Source: a virus
DNA: 44,911 nucleotides
Reading direction: 5' to 3' (one strand)
IMG/VR virus record: IMGVR_UViG_3300033149_003571
Coordinates: 1 to 44,911 of that record
Each line of letters starts with the position of its first letter. Positions within the stretch are counted from its first letter, which is position 1. The notes under the pieces were generated by a model that saw only the letters and a list, made by a program, of their open reading frames with translations, did no database searches and was not told where the DNA came from. Shown here one piece after another: positions 31,330-39,501 of the stretch. Position numbers and translations under genes: made by a program.

Positions 31330-31953
31330 ATGGATACTGATACTGATAATGGACTCACAAAGGGCTCAGAAAGGGATTCTGCACCGGCAGAAAGGGATCA
31401 GGCGAGCCCAGAAGAAAAGACCAAAAACAACCGAGACAAGAGCTCGAATTCTGGGCGCCTAACTAAATCTAAACTCAACCCTAAACAACAAGAGTTCGTA
31501 ATCCGCTATTGCGACCCTACAGGCCCATCCTACAAAAACGCTTCTCGTAGCTATGCCCTATCCCATCCCAACGCTAACCAAAATACAGCAAAAGTAGCTG
31601 GACATGATTACCTACAAAATCCCACTATAAGATCCGAAATAGAAGCCGTATTCGCTTCTCAGGGTATGGACAGAGTGGTAGTCGCCGCACGCCTCGCACA
31701 AATCCTCAAGGGCTCCTATCGTATCACATCAACCACCAAGGATAAGGACGGCAAGGTATGCGCGTCCACGGAGACTTCTCCCCGGCCGGCCGATGTTATC
31801 AAGGCTGCGGATCTGTATTTTAGAGTGACTGGCATACGCGATGCGGCCAAGGCGGCAGTGGACCTGGCCAAGGACAAGGAGCTGCTTAAACTGATACATA
31901 GGCAGGGGCTACCCTCCGGTTCCGCCCATTCCCGGCGGGGGAGGGGGGACTGA
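31330..31953 (+). CDS. terS: Terminase small subunit
   Basis: A 207-aa protein. A basic, Ser-rich N-terminus with repeated acidic patches (about 1-48), then LNPKQQEFVIRYCDPTGPSY, SYALSHPNANQNTAKVAG and YLQNPTIRSEIEAVF: the Terminase_2 DNA-recognition fold. The C-terminus has oligomerisation-type helices (VIKAADLYFRVTG). It selects phage DNA for packaging. The large subunit is 2.3 kb downstream, separated by the protease block. Confidence 0.8.
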   Translation: MDTDTDNGLTKGSERDSAPAERDQASPEEKTKNNRDKSSNSGRLTKSKLNPKQQEFVIRYCDPTGPSYKNASRSYALSHPNANQNTAKVAGHDYLQNPTIRSEIEAVFASQGMDRVVVAARLAQILKGSYRITSTTKDKDGKVCASTETSPRPADVIKAADLYFRVTGIRDAAKAAVDLAKDKELLKLIHRQGLPSGSAHSRRGRGD

Positions 31954-32020
31954 GCCCGGTACTGTGCGTGCTATATGTCATATCCGACCACACGGCGTAT
32001 TTTCAATAAGGGGAGTTAAA

Positions 32021-32239
32021 GTGGAAGAGGAAATAGGGCGCATTCGCAGGAGGATCGGCTGGATTGAGCTATTTGTTGAAGATATAGAAGCCGATGTAAA
32101 AAAAATTATCAGGGAATTACATAAGGGGGAGTCTGCCCGGGATCAGAAACATCCCCCGGGTCCGCGGGTACCGGGATTTATGACAGAATATTTCTTTCGT
32201 TACCCGGAGATAGCGCCTGTTTCTTTTACTGGTTCATGA
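32021..32239 (+). CDS. 72-aa coiled-coil protein
   Basis: GTG 32021 preceded by AAGGGGAG; an upstream in-frame ATG at 31964 lacks an SD. It starts with a charged helix (EEEIGRIRRRIGWIELFVED) and ends in a Pro-rich tail. Family not recognised. Confidence 0.5.
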   Translation: MEEEIGRIRRRIGWIELFVEDIEADVKKIIRELHKGESARDQKHPPGPRVPGFMTEYFFRYPEIAPVSFTGS

Positions 32240-32248
32240 TTACAGTAC

Positions 32249-32277
32249 TTGACATAATCTATGGATTATGATACACT
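32249..32277 (+). promoter_or_regulatory. Probable sigma70 promoter
   Basis: TTGACA at 32249-32254, a 17-base spacer, TACACT at 32272-32277 (weaker -10). The start near 32284 is about 25 bases ahead of the ATG at 32309. It opens the protease operon. Confidence 0.6.
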
Positions 32278-32308
32278 TCCCGTAAGGTAATAAACTAGGG
32301 GGTATGTT

Positions 32309-32626
32309 ATGGAAAATTACAACTTAGGGGTTATAAGAGGAGAAGATAAACCACCTACATGCTACTCTTGTAAGCATTATGTGTCCGAGGGTTATTGGTC
32401 AGAAGGGCATTTCGAATACCGAATTTGTATGTTAGGACATGATGAAAACGTAAAGAAGCACCATCCTCCTATAGTTTGTCGAGACTTTACATTTAGCCGA
32501 TGGCGGAATAGATGGGGTACTACTAAAAAAACAAGAATACCGAAAAGACAAGAAGCTACGATACAACAATTGGTGCGGAACGGTTGGTGCGGCCTTCATT
32601 TGAAACAGATTAGGGAGAAAAGATGA
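32309..32626 (+). CDS. Cys-rich hypothetical protein
   Basis: A 105-aa protein with CYSCKHYVSEGYWSEG, RICMLGHDE and VCRDF, a four-Cys metal-binding pattern, then a basic C-terminal half. SD AGGGGG. Stop overlaps the next ATG. Possible zinc protein; no activity assigned. Confidence 0.6.
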   Translation: MENYNLGVIRGEDKPPTCYSCKHYVSEGYWSEGHFEYRICMLGHDENVKKHHPPIVCRDFTFSRWRNRWGTTKKTRIPKRQEATIQQLVRNGWCGLHLKQIREKR

Positions 32627-32841
32627 AAATTCGAGGGCCTATTAATAATGATAATTTTATTGTAGGTTTTGGTATTTTTATGGTTATGACCATTGGGGCG
32701 CTTTTATATGTAGGGGTTCGTGATAACCAACCTATGTGTTTCTTGGCGCTCATCCCGCTTGCTTTTATGATTATTCCCATACTCGCGGTATGGTCAGTAC
32801 GAAGGAATGGTATAAGGGGGAAAAAAACTAAGAAGGATTAA
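32623..32841 (+). CDS. Two-helix membrane protein
   Basis: A 72-aa protein with hydrophobic segments FIVGFGIFMVMTIGALLYVG and MCFLALIPLAFMIIPILAVW and a basic tail (RRNGIRGKKTKKD). It directly precedes the membrane-anchored protease, so the two may act together at the inner membrane. Confidence 0.65.
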   Translation: MKIRGPINNDNFIVGFGIFMVMTIGALLYVGVRDNQPMCFLALIPLAFMIIPILAVWSVRRNGIRGKKTKKD

Positions 32842-32842
32842 G

Positions 32843-33643
32843 ATGAAGAGGCTGTTGAAAGAAGGTGGAAAGTTTCTAAAAAACCATGGGCAGTTGATAG
32901 CTGTCGGGGTTCTATCGGTTTTGCTATTTATCGCTGTACTTCAAATTAATGAATCGCCGTCTGTGTTACCTAATTACGAAGCTGCCAGCGATTCTGTCGT
33001 AATACTTATCCATGATCATAGCACGACGAGTGGTGTATTAATCTCTGAGGATGGGTATATTTTAACTTGTGCTCACGGAGGCGTCGTTAAGTTTATGTAT
33101 GCCCTGCGTTACTATGACGACATGGACATACCTTTAATAGTAAAGTATGAAGAACTTGCCCTAGTTTTCATGCATAAAGAGCTTGATATAGCAATTTATA
33201 AGATTTCCGCAGAACGTGTCTGGACATATTCGTTTTTTGCCGAAGTCATACCAGAGGTTGGGGATGAAATTTTTGCTATAGGTACTCCAGTTGGAAGACC
33301 TTATTATATATCCTGGGGAAAGTTGATTGATCAAGAATATGATTATGACATAGGTGTTGGGTATCTACTTCATAGTGCATCGTCAAACCAGGGTTCCTCT
33401 GGCGGGCCTTTGTTCAACGACCGGGGAGAGATCGTAGGGATTAATGTATTAGCCTATGCGGTTATACGTACTATGGTTGGATATATTTCATTGATAGATG
33501 GGGCCTATGCGGTACAAGTTATTGATATTCTACCTGTGATCAAGGGCATTATAGAAACAGACCGGATTTTCAATAGCAGGCGCGAAGAGTATGAAGTGGC
33601 GAAAGAACATCTTCGGGATTTGAACCGGGAAAGACCCGAGTAG
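32843..33643 (+). CDS. Membrane-anchored trypsin-like serine protease (HtrA-like)
   Basis: A 266-aa protein. The N-terminal signal-anchor is QLIAVGVLSVLLFIAVLQI (about 18-36). Then comes a chymotrypsin/HtrA fold: TSGVLISEDGYILTCAHGG with His78, LDIAIYKI with Asp115, and NQGSSGGPLFN with Ser186, a complete triad in the expected order. It ends in a coiled helix; no PDZ domain. Such enzymes are unusual in small phages. It might process virion proteins or act on host envelope proteins, with its catalytic part likely outside the cytoplasm. Confidence 0.85.
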   Translation: MKRLLKEGGKFLKNHGQLIAVGVLSVLLFIAVLQINESPSVLPNYEAASDSVVILIHDHSTTSGVLISEDGYILTCAHGGVVKFMYALRYYDDMDIPLIVKYEELALVFMHKELDIAIYKISAERVWTYSFFAEVIPEVGDEIFAIGTPVGRPYYISWGKLIDQEYDYDIGVGYLLHSASSNQGSSGGPLFNDRGEIVGINVLAYAVIRTMVGYISLIDGAYAVQVIDILPVIKGIIETDRIFNSRREEYEVAKEHLRDLNRERPE

Positions 33644-33691
33644 GGCTACTTTGTAAGGCAAAATGGGTATAGCGCAAAACGGGTTTTCAAT

Positions 33692-33847
33692 ATGATAAAG
33701 GCTATCCCTGCCTCTGTCACGGCGTTTATTGTAGAACATCTACCAGGGATACGATATGGAAGACTCACAATAGACTTTATCATAATAAACGGGGAATTAG
33801 CGAGAATAGATAAAGCGATAGTACAGCAGACAAAAACAGACAAATAA
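33692..33847 (+). CDS. 51-aa hypothetical protein
   Basis: ATG 33692, 51 codons to TAA. MIKAIPASVTAFIVEHLPGI then LTIDFIIINGELARIDKAIV: compact alpha/beta peptide, not low-complexity. No clear SD (the upstream sequence is CGGGTTTTCAAT). It is followed by a strong terminator, which supports a real transcript end. Function unknown. Confidence 0.5.
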   Translation: MIKAIPASVTAFIVEHLPGIRYGRLTIDFIIINGELARIDKAIVQQTKTDK

Positions 33848-33870
33848 TTTAATATCCAACTGAATATCAG

Positions 33871-33926
33871 AGGATATACGGAATCCGCAAAAGTTATGCG
33901 GAATTCGTATATCCTTATTTTTTTTA
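33871..33926 (+). terminator. Intrinsic terminator
   Basis: A long stem (GGATATACG...CGTATATCC outer arms and CCGCA/TGCGG inner arms, two mismatches) followed by TTATTTTTTTT. It ends the protease operon and separates it from the large terminase block. Confidence 0.9.
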
Positions 33927-33935
33927 GGAGGACTG

Positions 33936-34043
33936 ATGGACCCAACTGAATTATGGACAAGAGTACAAGCAAATCGTCAAAAATGGGGACGATTCGAACC
34001 TGGGAGAACAGTGGAGTGGGAAAACACCGACAATAGATTATGA
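33936..34043 (+). CDS. Short ORF ahead of the large terminase
   Basis: ATG 33936 with AGGAGG; 35 codons (MDPTELWTRVQANRQKWGRF...). The other frame over the same bases is open from 33937 into the next ORF and also reads protein-like (QEYKQIVKNGDDSNLGEQ). The pair may be one gene broken by a frameshift, or a short overlapping ORF with coupling. Confidence 0.4.
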   Translation: MDPTELWTRVQANRQKWGRFEPGRTVEWENTDNRL

Positions 34044-34044
34044 T

Positions 34045-34290
34045 TTGATCCTAGATTATTTAGAATCACTCCAGCCTCCAGAACAGCCCGCTCCCCAAGA
34101 GGAACCATTCGATATCAATAAATATATCGACAAGATGCAAGAACAGGGAATGCAGCGTTCTGCTCCAACCATTGGCGAAAAGCTGAGAATCTTGTGGGAA
34201 AATCGACCTAAGTTGTCGCAAGATATTGCCAGGGTAAGAGATCTTCCTTGGAAAAAGAATCCCGGAGGGATGACAGCGATTACAAGATAA
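34045..34290 (+). CDS. Hypothetical protein preceding the large terminase
   Basis: Open frame with TTG 34045 as first obvious start (81 aa); the frame itself is open back to 33937. Contains SLQPPEQPAPQEEPFDINKY and APTIGEKLRILWENRPKL. The stop overlaps the terminase ATG (TAATG at 34288-34292). Family not recognised; real start uncertain. Confidence 0.5.
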   Translation: MILDYLESLQPPEQPAPQEEPFDINKYIDKMQEQGMQRSAPTIGEKLRILWENRPKLSQDIARVRDLPWKKNPGGMTAITR

Positions 34291-35426
34291 TGTCCGATAT
34301 CGCACCTAAACGCAAGCCGAGCGAACAACGTAAACTTGAAGAAATCCTCGAACTAGTTGACGGGAATGAACTTGAAGCATCGCGCTTGTATATCAAGTGG
34401 AAATGCCTAACCGATCTATATTATTTAGCGACCGAGGTTCTAGGATGGGACAAAACAAGAGAAGGGAAAAGGCGGATAGATCCGAAATTTCACCGGTGGC
34501 TCGTGCGGCTGCTTGATAGACCCGGAGATAAACTGATCCTGGTTCCCAGGGACCATATGAAATCTACCTGGGTAAAGCTAAAGATTGTTCAAGAAATCCT
34601 AAACAATCCTAATATCAGGATCTTGTTAGCCTCTGCTACTAAACGCCTTGTAGTACAAGAATTGGCGGATATTAAACGGATATTTTCAACATCTATTCTG
34701 CGTAGCTTGTTTCCGGAAATCATCCCTGATCCCGGGAAAGAATATAATGGATGGGAAAAGGCCACCGAACAAGAATTAACACTGAAAAGAGATCCAGAGA
34801 GAGGATATATTCCCCAAGGACCGCAGATTTTAGCAATAGGTGTAGGGGCAAAGATCACCGGCTTTCACTTTGAAAAAGCTTACTTGGATGATGTGATTAA
34901 TGAAAAATCAGTTACCACAGCGGATCAAATAGCGAAGGCGATAGATTGGTGGGGTTATTTACAACCCATGTTGGATACCAAAGCCGAGATTACTGCAATA
35001 GGTACTCCCTATTATTATGCAGACCTATATGCAGTAATTAAAAGAGAAAAGCTTATTGATCATATTTTTGAGCGACCCGCAATTCAGAACGGAAAACCGA
35101 TCTATAAGTACTTTTCGCTCAAGACGCTGATGCGACGAAAGAGGATGATGCGAGATGATTATAAATTTTCGTGTCAGTATCTTCTTAACCCGACGCCAAC
35201 GGAAGAAAAAATCTTTCCCCCGCCGCATCCGACAATTTCCGGACTTCCTCCGGGAGAGTATACATATTACGTAGCCTGTGATCCAGCGGCTACTACAAAG
35301 AGATGGAGCGATCATTCAGGTATTGTGATAGGTGCGGTATGTGAAGCTAATCGCCTATACATCATCGAATCGATAAAAGTGAAGATGAGCGGTGACCGAT
35401 TGGCGGATGATTGGCGGATTTGCTGA
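34290..35426 (+). CDS. terL: Terminase large subunit, N-terminal ATPase part (frame broken)
   Basis: 378 aa in this frame from ATG 34290 (TAATG overlap). Walker A is VPRDHMKSTW (about 88-97), the adenine/coupling region is IRILLASATK, Walker B is KAYLDDVIN (about 190-198), and the nuclease first Asp is in YYVACDPA near 326. The frame ends early at ADDWRIC because GATTGGCGGAT is present twice in tandem (35398-35419). Removing one copy joins LAD to LLIQKAIQYNPKRVG in the next frame. So this and the 35411-35866 ORF are one gene. Confidence 0.9.
   Translation: MSDIAPKRKPSEQRKLEEILELVDGNELEASRLYIKWKCLTDLYYLATEVLGWDKTREGKRRIDPKFHRWLVRLLDRPGDKLILVPRDHMKSTWVKLKIVQEILNNPNIRILLASATKRLVVQELADIKRIFSTSILRSLFPEIIPDPGKEYNGWEKATEQELTLKRDPERGYIPQGPQILAIGVGAKITGFHFEKAYLDDVINEKSVTTADQIAKAIDWWGYLQPMLDTKAEITAIGTPYYYADLYAVIKREKLIDHIFERPAIQNGKPIYKYFSLKTLMRRKRMMRDDYKFSCQYLLNPTPTEEKIFPPPHPTISGLPPGEYTYYVACDPAATTKRWSDHSGIVIGAVCEANRLYIIESIKVKMSGDRLADDWRIC
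35398..35419 (+). repeat. 11-bp tandem duplication breaking the terminase frame
   Basis: Two perfect adjacent copies of GATTGGCGGAT (35398-35408 and 35409-35419). Eleven is not a multiple of three, so one copy shifts the frame. It looks like replication slippage or an assembly/read artefact; one copy restores a continuous large terminase. Confidence 0.95.
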
Positions 35427-35866
35427 TCCAAAAGGCGATCCAGTACAATCCCAAGAGAGTAGGGATCGAATTCGGACAGCAGGAACATTTGAAATATGTG
35501 ATTCAGTTGAAATTAAGCGAATACAACAGAATCCATCAAACAAGGCTAGGATTTCCCATTTTTCCGATAAAAACGCCTAGAACGAAATCCAAAGCCCAAA
35601 AGATAGCTGATACGTTAGGCGCTTTTTGCCGAGCTGGAAAATGCCAGATTCTAGAAAGTTGTATTCCTTTATTGCAGCAGATGGACCTATATACAGGTCG
35701 GGAAGCGGATGAAGACGACCTGTTAGATGCCGCAAGCATGTTGTTTAATTGTATAGAAACGTTTGCGCGGCATGGAGGGATCGAGATACCCGCAGAAGAT
35801 CCTAACACGATAGCGGGCATGTTCAAACCCTCAAGACCAAACTGGGAGGATAGATTTGTTCACTGA
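35411..35866 (+). CDS. terL: Terminase large subunit, C-terminal nuclease part
   Basis: 151 aa in a different frame from the N-terminal part. It reads LLIQKAIQYNPKRVGIEFGQ then TLGAFCRAGKCQILES and DLLDAASMLFNCIETFA, the usual end of large terminases where the remaining RNase H-like acidic residues and DNA-contacting regions lie. No good SD at the apparent start. The 11-bp duplication explains the split, so the product is probably part of one ~520-aa protein in the ancestral sequence. Confidence 0.85.
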   Translation: MADLLIQKAIQYNPKRVGIEFGQQEHLKYVIQLKLSEYNRIHQTRLGFPIFPIKTPRTKSKAQKIADTLGAFCRAGKCQILESCIPLLQQMDLYTGREADEDDLLDAASMLFNCIETFARHGGIEIPAEDPNTIAGMFKPSRPNWEDRFVH

Positions 35867-36089
35867 TTTGGTAAAAACACAAGCCCTTTATGATCCTAAA
35901 AGGTTGAGGATGTTATGGGCGCTTATGAATACCCAGAGACGTTCCCCACAACCGAAGTTAATGGGTCAAAAACGCAAAGGACAAAGCGGTAATTTAGCCG
36001 CACTCACCAAGGGGATGCCTAATAATTTGCCAGGTAGATCCTTGAGACCACCTAAAATAGGAGGTTGGAATGCCCATTCGCTTATATAA
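35856..36089 (+). CDS. Hypothetical 77-aa protein
   Basis: TTG 35856 preceded by GGGAGGA inside the terminase end. Basic, low-complexity (RRSPQPKLMGQKRKGQSGN), with a Pro/Gly-rich C-terminus. Overlaps the zinc-ribbon gene by 20 bases. Possibly a small packaging or head accessory protein; weak case on sequence alone. Confidence 0.45.
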   Translation: MFTDLVKTQALYDPKRLRMLWALMNTQRRSPQPKLMGQKRKGQSGNLAALTKGMPNNLPGRSLRPPKIGGWNAHSLI

Positions 36090-36405
36090 ATGTCCATTTT
36101 GTGGCGAAGAAACAGAAGAACTTTTTTTTGGGACATATCCCAAAGAAATTCCTTGTAAATGTGGCAAGATAGCCCGAAACAAGTTTGCAGCCCCGGGGGC
36201 TGTTATTATAGATTGGCGGCCCGGATTTGATGTCGGCCTTGGTCGCCATTTTGACACCAAACGAGAAAGAGATAATTATATGGCCGAACAGGGAATATCA
36301 GAGGATAAAGATATAAGCGGTCATGAAGGTCGTTCCATGCCCGAATCCCGAGAGCGAAAAATGGCTTATTTGGCCCAGAAAGAGGCTAGCCGGATCAAGG
36401 CATAA
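36070..36405 (+). CDS. FmdB-type zinc-ribbon protein
   Basis: A 111-aa protein with YKCPFCGEETEELFF and IPCKCGKIARN, two CxxC/CxC knuckles as in FmdB-family zinc ribbons frequent beside phage terminase and portal genes. The C-terminal half is charged and helical (TKRERDNYMAEQG). SD AGGAGG. Its TAA overlaps an ATG that starts the portal reading in another frame. Confidence 0.7.
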   Translation: MPIRLYKCPFCGEETEELFFGTYPKEIPCKCGKIARNKFAAPGAVIIDWRPGFDVGLGRHFDTKRERDNYMAEQGISEDKDISGHEGRSMPESRERKMAYLAQKEASRIKA

Positions 36406-36464
36406 TGATGAAAAAAGATAGATTTATAGAGAAATTACAGAACGAGATCGACAAGAGAATATAA
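36405..36464 (+). pseudogene. Probable detached N-terminus of the portal protein
   Basis: ATG 36405 (overlapping the previous stop) reads MMKKDRFIEKLQNEIDKRI then stops. The next frame continues immediately with EYNGEWWDKKNLKTNDSAVF and runs openly into the portal. Portal proteins of this type usually begin with such a helix followed by a YNGEWW-like string, so the start has probably been split by a frameshift near 36457. Confidence 0.55.
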
Positions 36465-36558
36465 CGGGGAATGGTGGGATAAGAAAAACCTAAAAACCAA
36501 CGATTCCGCTGTATTCTGTAATTATATCTTTGCCACGGTAGAAACAAATGCCCCCCTA

Positions 36559-38175
36559 TTGACCGACAATCGGCCTATTTGGAATGTCCGGGCTCGAGAA
36601 TCTTATATGCAAGACTATATCAATGTGTATAGCAAAGCGTTAGATTATCTTTGGGATAAGCTCGAACTCGATGTCAAAACTTATCGTGTTGTTAAGGATT
36701 CGCAAATTTGGCCTGTTGGATTGTGGAAGATCCGATTTGATCCAAACGCCGAGTTTGGCGGCGAAGTTGCTGTTGACCTGGAAGATCCTCGGACCTTTTT
36801 CATCTCTCCGGGAGATGACGATCTATGGAATTGTCACTATTGTGGTACGGTTAAGCAGCGTACTATGATGTGGGTAAAATCCAATTATCCAGATAAGTAT
36901 AAAGATGTAACACCGGACGATGATGTAGAAAAACGCTTAAATATGTCGGAGATGGAGGATTTTGAACTCCAGGGCCGAAAGGTCACTATTTATGAGATTT
37001 GGATGCAAGATGAAAGGATTGAAGAATATATAACCGAAGAACTGGATAAAGACGGGAATCCCGAAGAAAAGAAGGGTACCCGAAAGAAATATCCCAATGG
37101 TAGGTATGTGGTATTTTCCAAGAATGGAGTGAAACTCCAAGATGAATCTTCGCCTTTTTCTCACGGGAAACCACCCTGGGTTGCATTTTATGACTACCAG
37201 GTGCCACATTCATTTTGGGGCATTTGTGAACCGCAACAGATCGAGAACTTAAACCGTGAATTTAACGCCCGCCTGCAAGACATGGTGCATCATTGCCGCA
37301 AACACGCCCGGACTAACTATATGGTCGACGAGACGACTGGACTTGATGTAGAGACCATCAAGAAGGATCTCGCCGAGGGTGATAATGTATTCTTGGCGAA
37401 TATGAGCGCAACAGACGAACCAGTTAGGCCCGTCAAAGTAGCCCCATTCGACAAGGTCCACAGTGATTTGATGCAAGGTATTGCCGGCCTAATAGAAGAG
37501 GTATCTGGAGTAACAGATATCTCTAAAGGTATGGCCTCGAAAAAGCAACGCCAAAGTGCTTCTGAGGTAAGTATCTTAATCGAATCATCTTACACCCGTA
37601 CCCGGCAAAGGGTAAGGAATCTTGAAGCCAGTATAAAACGAGCTGCCTATTTAATGCTTGAGCTTATGCAGCAATATTATAACGAACCGAGAACTTTTTC
37701 CATGCGGAAGGACGAAGAGATTGAGTTCATGCCGATTAGCAACTCCCCGGGTTTTCTACAAGAAGTTAGCAGACCTGAACCCCAAGAAGGAGAAGATCCG
37801 GAAGAATATAAAAAACGCATAACTGAGGATGAGGATTATCAGAAAGTTGTAAAGATGATGGGCGAAGATCAGATATATGCAGCCTTTGATATTGAAGTTC
37901 AAACTAATTCAACATTGCCGATGGACAAACAGTCTCTGGCAAATTTGGCTTTGCGTCTTGGGGAAGTACAGGTAACCCCGGCAAGCGTTATTGACGATGA
38001 GGCGATATTGGATATTTTGAGGTTTCCGGCGAAAGATAAGATTTTGAAAAGAAAAGAGAAGAAAATGATGATGGGACCGCCGGGGAAAGGTAGACCTCCG
38101 GGCTTACCCCCTGCCCCAATGGGGCCACCTGGACCCGGTGTTCCAATAGGTCTACCAACGGGAGGTGCCAAATAA
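36559..38175 (+). CDS. Portal protein
   Basis: 538 aa from a TTG at 36559, but the frame is open back to about 36431 and reads EYNGEWWDKK...YIFATVETNAPLLTDNRP, so the real N-terminus likely lies upstream (see frameshift). Portal-like features: TDNRPIWNVRAR, VAFYDYQVPHSFWGICEPQ, IENLNREFNARLQDMVHHC and VSGVTDISKGMASKKQRQSA. A Gly/Pro-rich tail (PPGKGRPPGLPPAPMGPPG) ends it. It forms the dodecameric DNA channel of the head. Confidence 0.8.
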   Translation: MTDNRPIWNVRARESYMQDYINVYSKALDYLWDKLELDVKTYRVVKDSQIWPVGLWKIRFDPNAEFGGEVAVDLEDPRTFFISPGDDDLWNCHYCGTVKQRTMMWVKSNYPDKYKDVTPDDDVEKRLNMSEMEDFELQGRKVTIYEIWMQDERIEEYITEELDKDGNPEEKKGTRKKYPNGRYVVFSKNGVKLQDESSPFSHGKPPWVAFYDYQVPHSFWGICEPQQIENLNREFNARLQDMVHHCRKHARTNYMVDETTGLDVETIKKDLAEGDNVFLANMSATDEPVRPVKVAPFDKVHSDLMQGIAGLIEEVSGVTDISKGMASKKQRQSASEVSILIESSYTRTRQRVRNLEASIKRAAYLMLELMQQYYNEPRTFSMRKDEEIEFMPISNSPGFLQEVSRPEPQEGEDPEEYKKRITEDEDYQKVVKMMGEDQIYAAFDIEVQTNSTLPMDKQSLANLALRLGEVQVTPASVIDDEAILDILRFPAKDKILKRKEKKMMMGPPGKGRPPGLPPAPMGPPGPGVPIGLPTGGAK

Positions 38176-38183
38176 GTAATGCA

Positions 38184-38234
38184 ATGGACATACTGAAAGC
38201 AAATCCATTTTTTGCAAATGGTTTCATGGGATAA
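38184..38234 (+). pseudogene. Truncated copy of the following gene's start
   Basis: Reads (SNA)MDILKANPFFANGFMG then stop; the gene at 38361 begins (SD)AMNTLKQNRSIFNP. The nucleotide match is TGCAATG.ACA.ACTGAAA. The interval 38235-38340 that separates them is about 100 bases of very AT-rich DNA containing GCAATT/AATTGC (a small hairpin near 38310), with no gene. This appears to be an insertion that duplicated and cut the gene start. Confidence 0.5.
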
Positions 38235-38360
38235 TTAACATATTAAAATTTAATTGTATTTATCATAGTTAATTACAACAATGATGGTGCATAAATCTTT
38301 TAACACTATGGCAATTTGTAATTGCTATATTAATCTAGTACTACAGCCGGGAGGTATCAA

Positions 38361-38702
38361 GTGAGTGATGCAATGAACACACTGAAACAGAACCGATCTA
38401 TTTTCAATCCTACAGATATGGCAATGATGAAACAAGAAGGGGAAATCAGTGCCAACATGACGGTGAGAGAATATTTCGCAAAGTTGGGTGTGGATGTAGA
38501 GGGCCCGATAACACAACTGGTTGATTTGGCGAAAGATCAGATGCAAAAAGGTGATCCTCTAAACAAAATGAAGGCTATTGCCGGTAGCCCTGCGGGAGGC
38601 CCCCCCATGGGCGGCCCACCCCGAGGACAACTACCGCAGGCACCCGGAGGTGGCGTAGCCCCCCCGACGCCTGGGATGAGTGGTCTTTTAAAAAACATGT
38701 AA
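38361..38702 (+). CDS. Head protein with Gly/Pro-rich tail, possible scaffold partner
   Basis: A 113-aa protein starting at GTG 38361 with GGGAGG. Helical residues 5-70 (MTVREYFAKLGVDVEG) and a Pro/Gly/Met-rich tail (AGGPPMGGPPRGQLPQAPGG) similar in style to the portal tail. Between portal and scaffold, so a head-assembly accessory. Confidence 0.6.
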   Translation: MSDAMNTLKQNRSIFNPTDMAMMKQEGEISANMTVREYFAKLGVDVEGPITQLVDLAKDQMQKGDPLNKMKAIAGSPAGGPPMGGPPRGQLPQAPGGGVAPPTPGMSGLLKNM

Positions 38703-38712
38703 GGAGCCTTAA

Positions 38713-39498
38713 ATGGCCGACGAACAAGTAGCAGCCCCCGACCCGGGACAAGCTGCACCGGCCCCCGAAGTGGGACAAGCCGTGCCCCCCATGGGAGGGC
38801 AAACGAACACATGGACTCCTCTCAAATTGGGAGATCAGGAGTTCAAAACAAAAGAGGAACTTGAAAAAGCTTGGAAGGATAGTTATCTGCGCCAAGATGA
38901 CTACACCCGGAAAACCCAGAGCGTCGCCCAGCTACGCAAACAGTATGACCAAAAGATGAAGGAGATTGAGAACCGTGAAAAGGAGTTTCAGGCCAAGGTT
39001 AAGGAATATGAACATTATGACAATTTCCTGAAATCACGGCCCGATGCATATCAAACCTTGCAGCGGATGTTGAACCAACCTCCATCTCCCGAAGTTGCGT
39101 ATCAAAGGGCGGAAAGTTTGGTGAACGACAAAACAGGCGAGATCGAAAAGAAACTTCAAGAGTTTGAAGAGTGGAAGAAACAACAGGAAATCGAGCGGGA
39201 AAAAGGCGATGTTTTTTCCCGGCTTGCACAAGAATTACCTGATTTCAACCCCCAGACAATTGAAGAACGACTTGCCAGTTTGCGCGATGCTGATTTCGAG
39301 GTCCTTGCCCGTCTGTTATATCACGCCGAAAGAGGTGAGAAATCACCCCTGGAAGTGGAGAGAAAAATAACAGACAAACTAAAACAAAAGGGTGGGGTAA
39401 AAACGACCTCGCCCAAGGGTGCGCCACCTTCTGAAACAAAGTTCAAATCTATTGACGAAGGGAGGTTGGCAGCTCTAAGAGATGCTCAAGGAGGATAA
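38713..39498 (+). CDS. Scaffolding protein
   Basis: A 261-aa protein: an Ala/Pro-rich N-terminus (APDPGQAAPAPEVGQAVPP), a small domain with WTPLKLGDQEFKTKEELEKA, then a long coiled coil (EIENREKEFQAKVKEYEHY, about 75-165) and a basic C-terminal segment. This is the usual composition of phage scaffolds directly upstream of the capsid gene. SD AAGGAG. Confidence 0.75.
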   Translation: MADEQVAAPDPGQAAPAPEVGQAVPPMGGQTNTWTPLKLGDQEFKTKEELEKAWKDSYLRQDDYTRKTQSVAQLRKQYDQKMKEIENREKEFQAKVKEYEHYDNFLKSRPDAYQTLQRMLNQPPSPEVAYQRAESLVNDKTGEIEKKLQEFEEWKKQQEIEREKGDVFSRLAQELPDFNPQTIEERLASLRDADFEVLARLLYHAERGEKSPLEVERKITDKLKQKGGVKTTSPKGAPPSETKFKSIDEGRLAALRDAQGG

Positions 39499-39501
39499 CA
39501 G

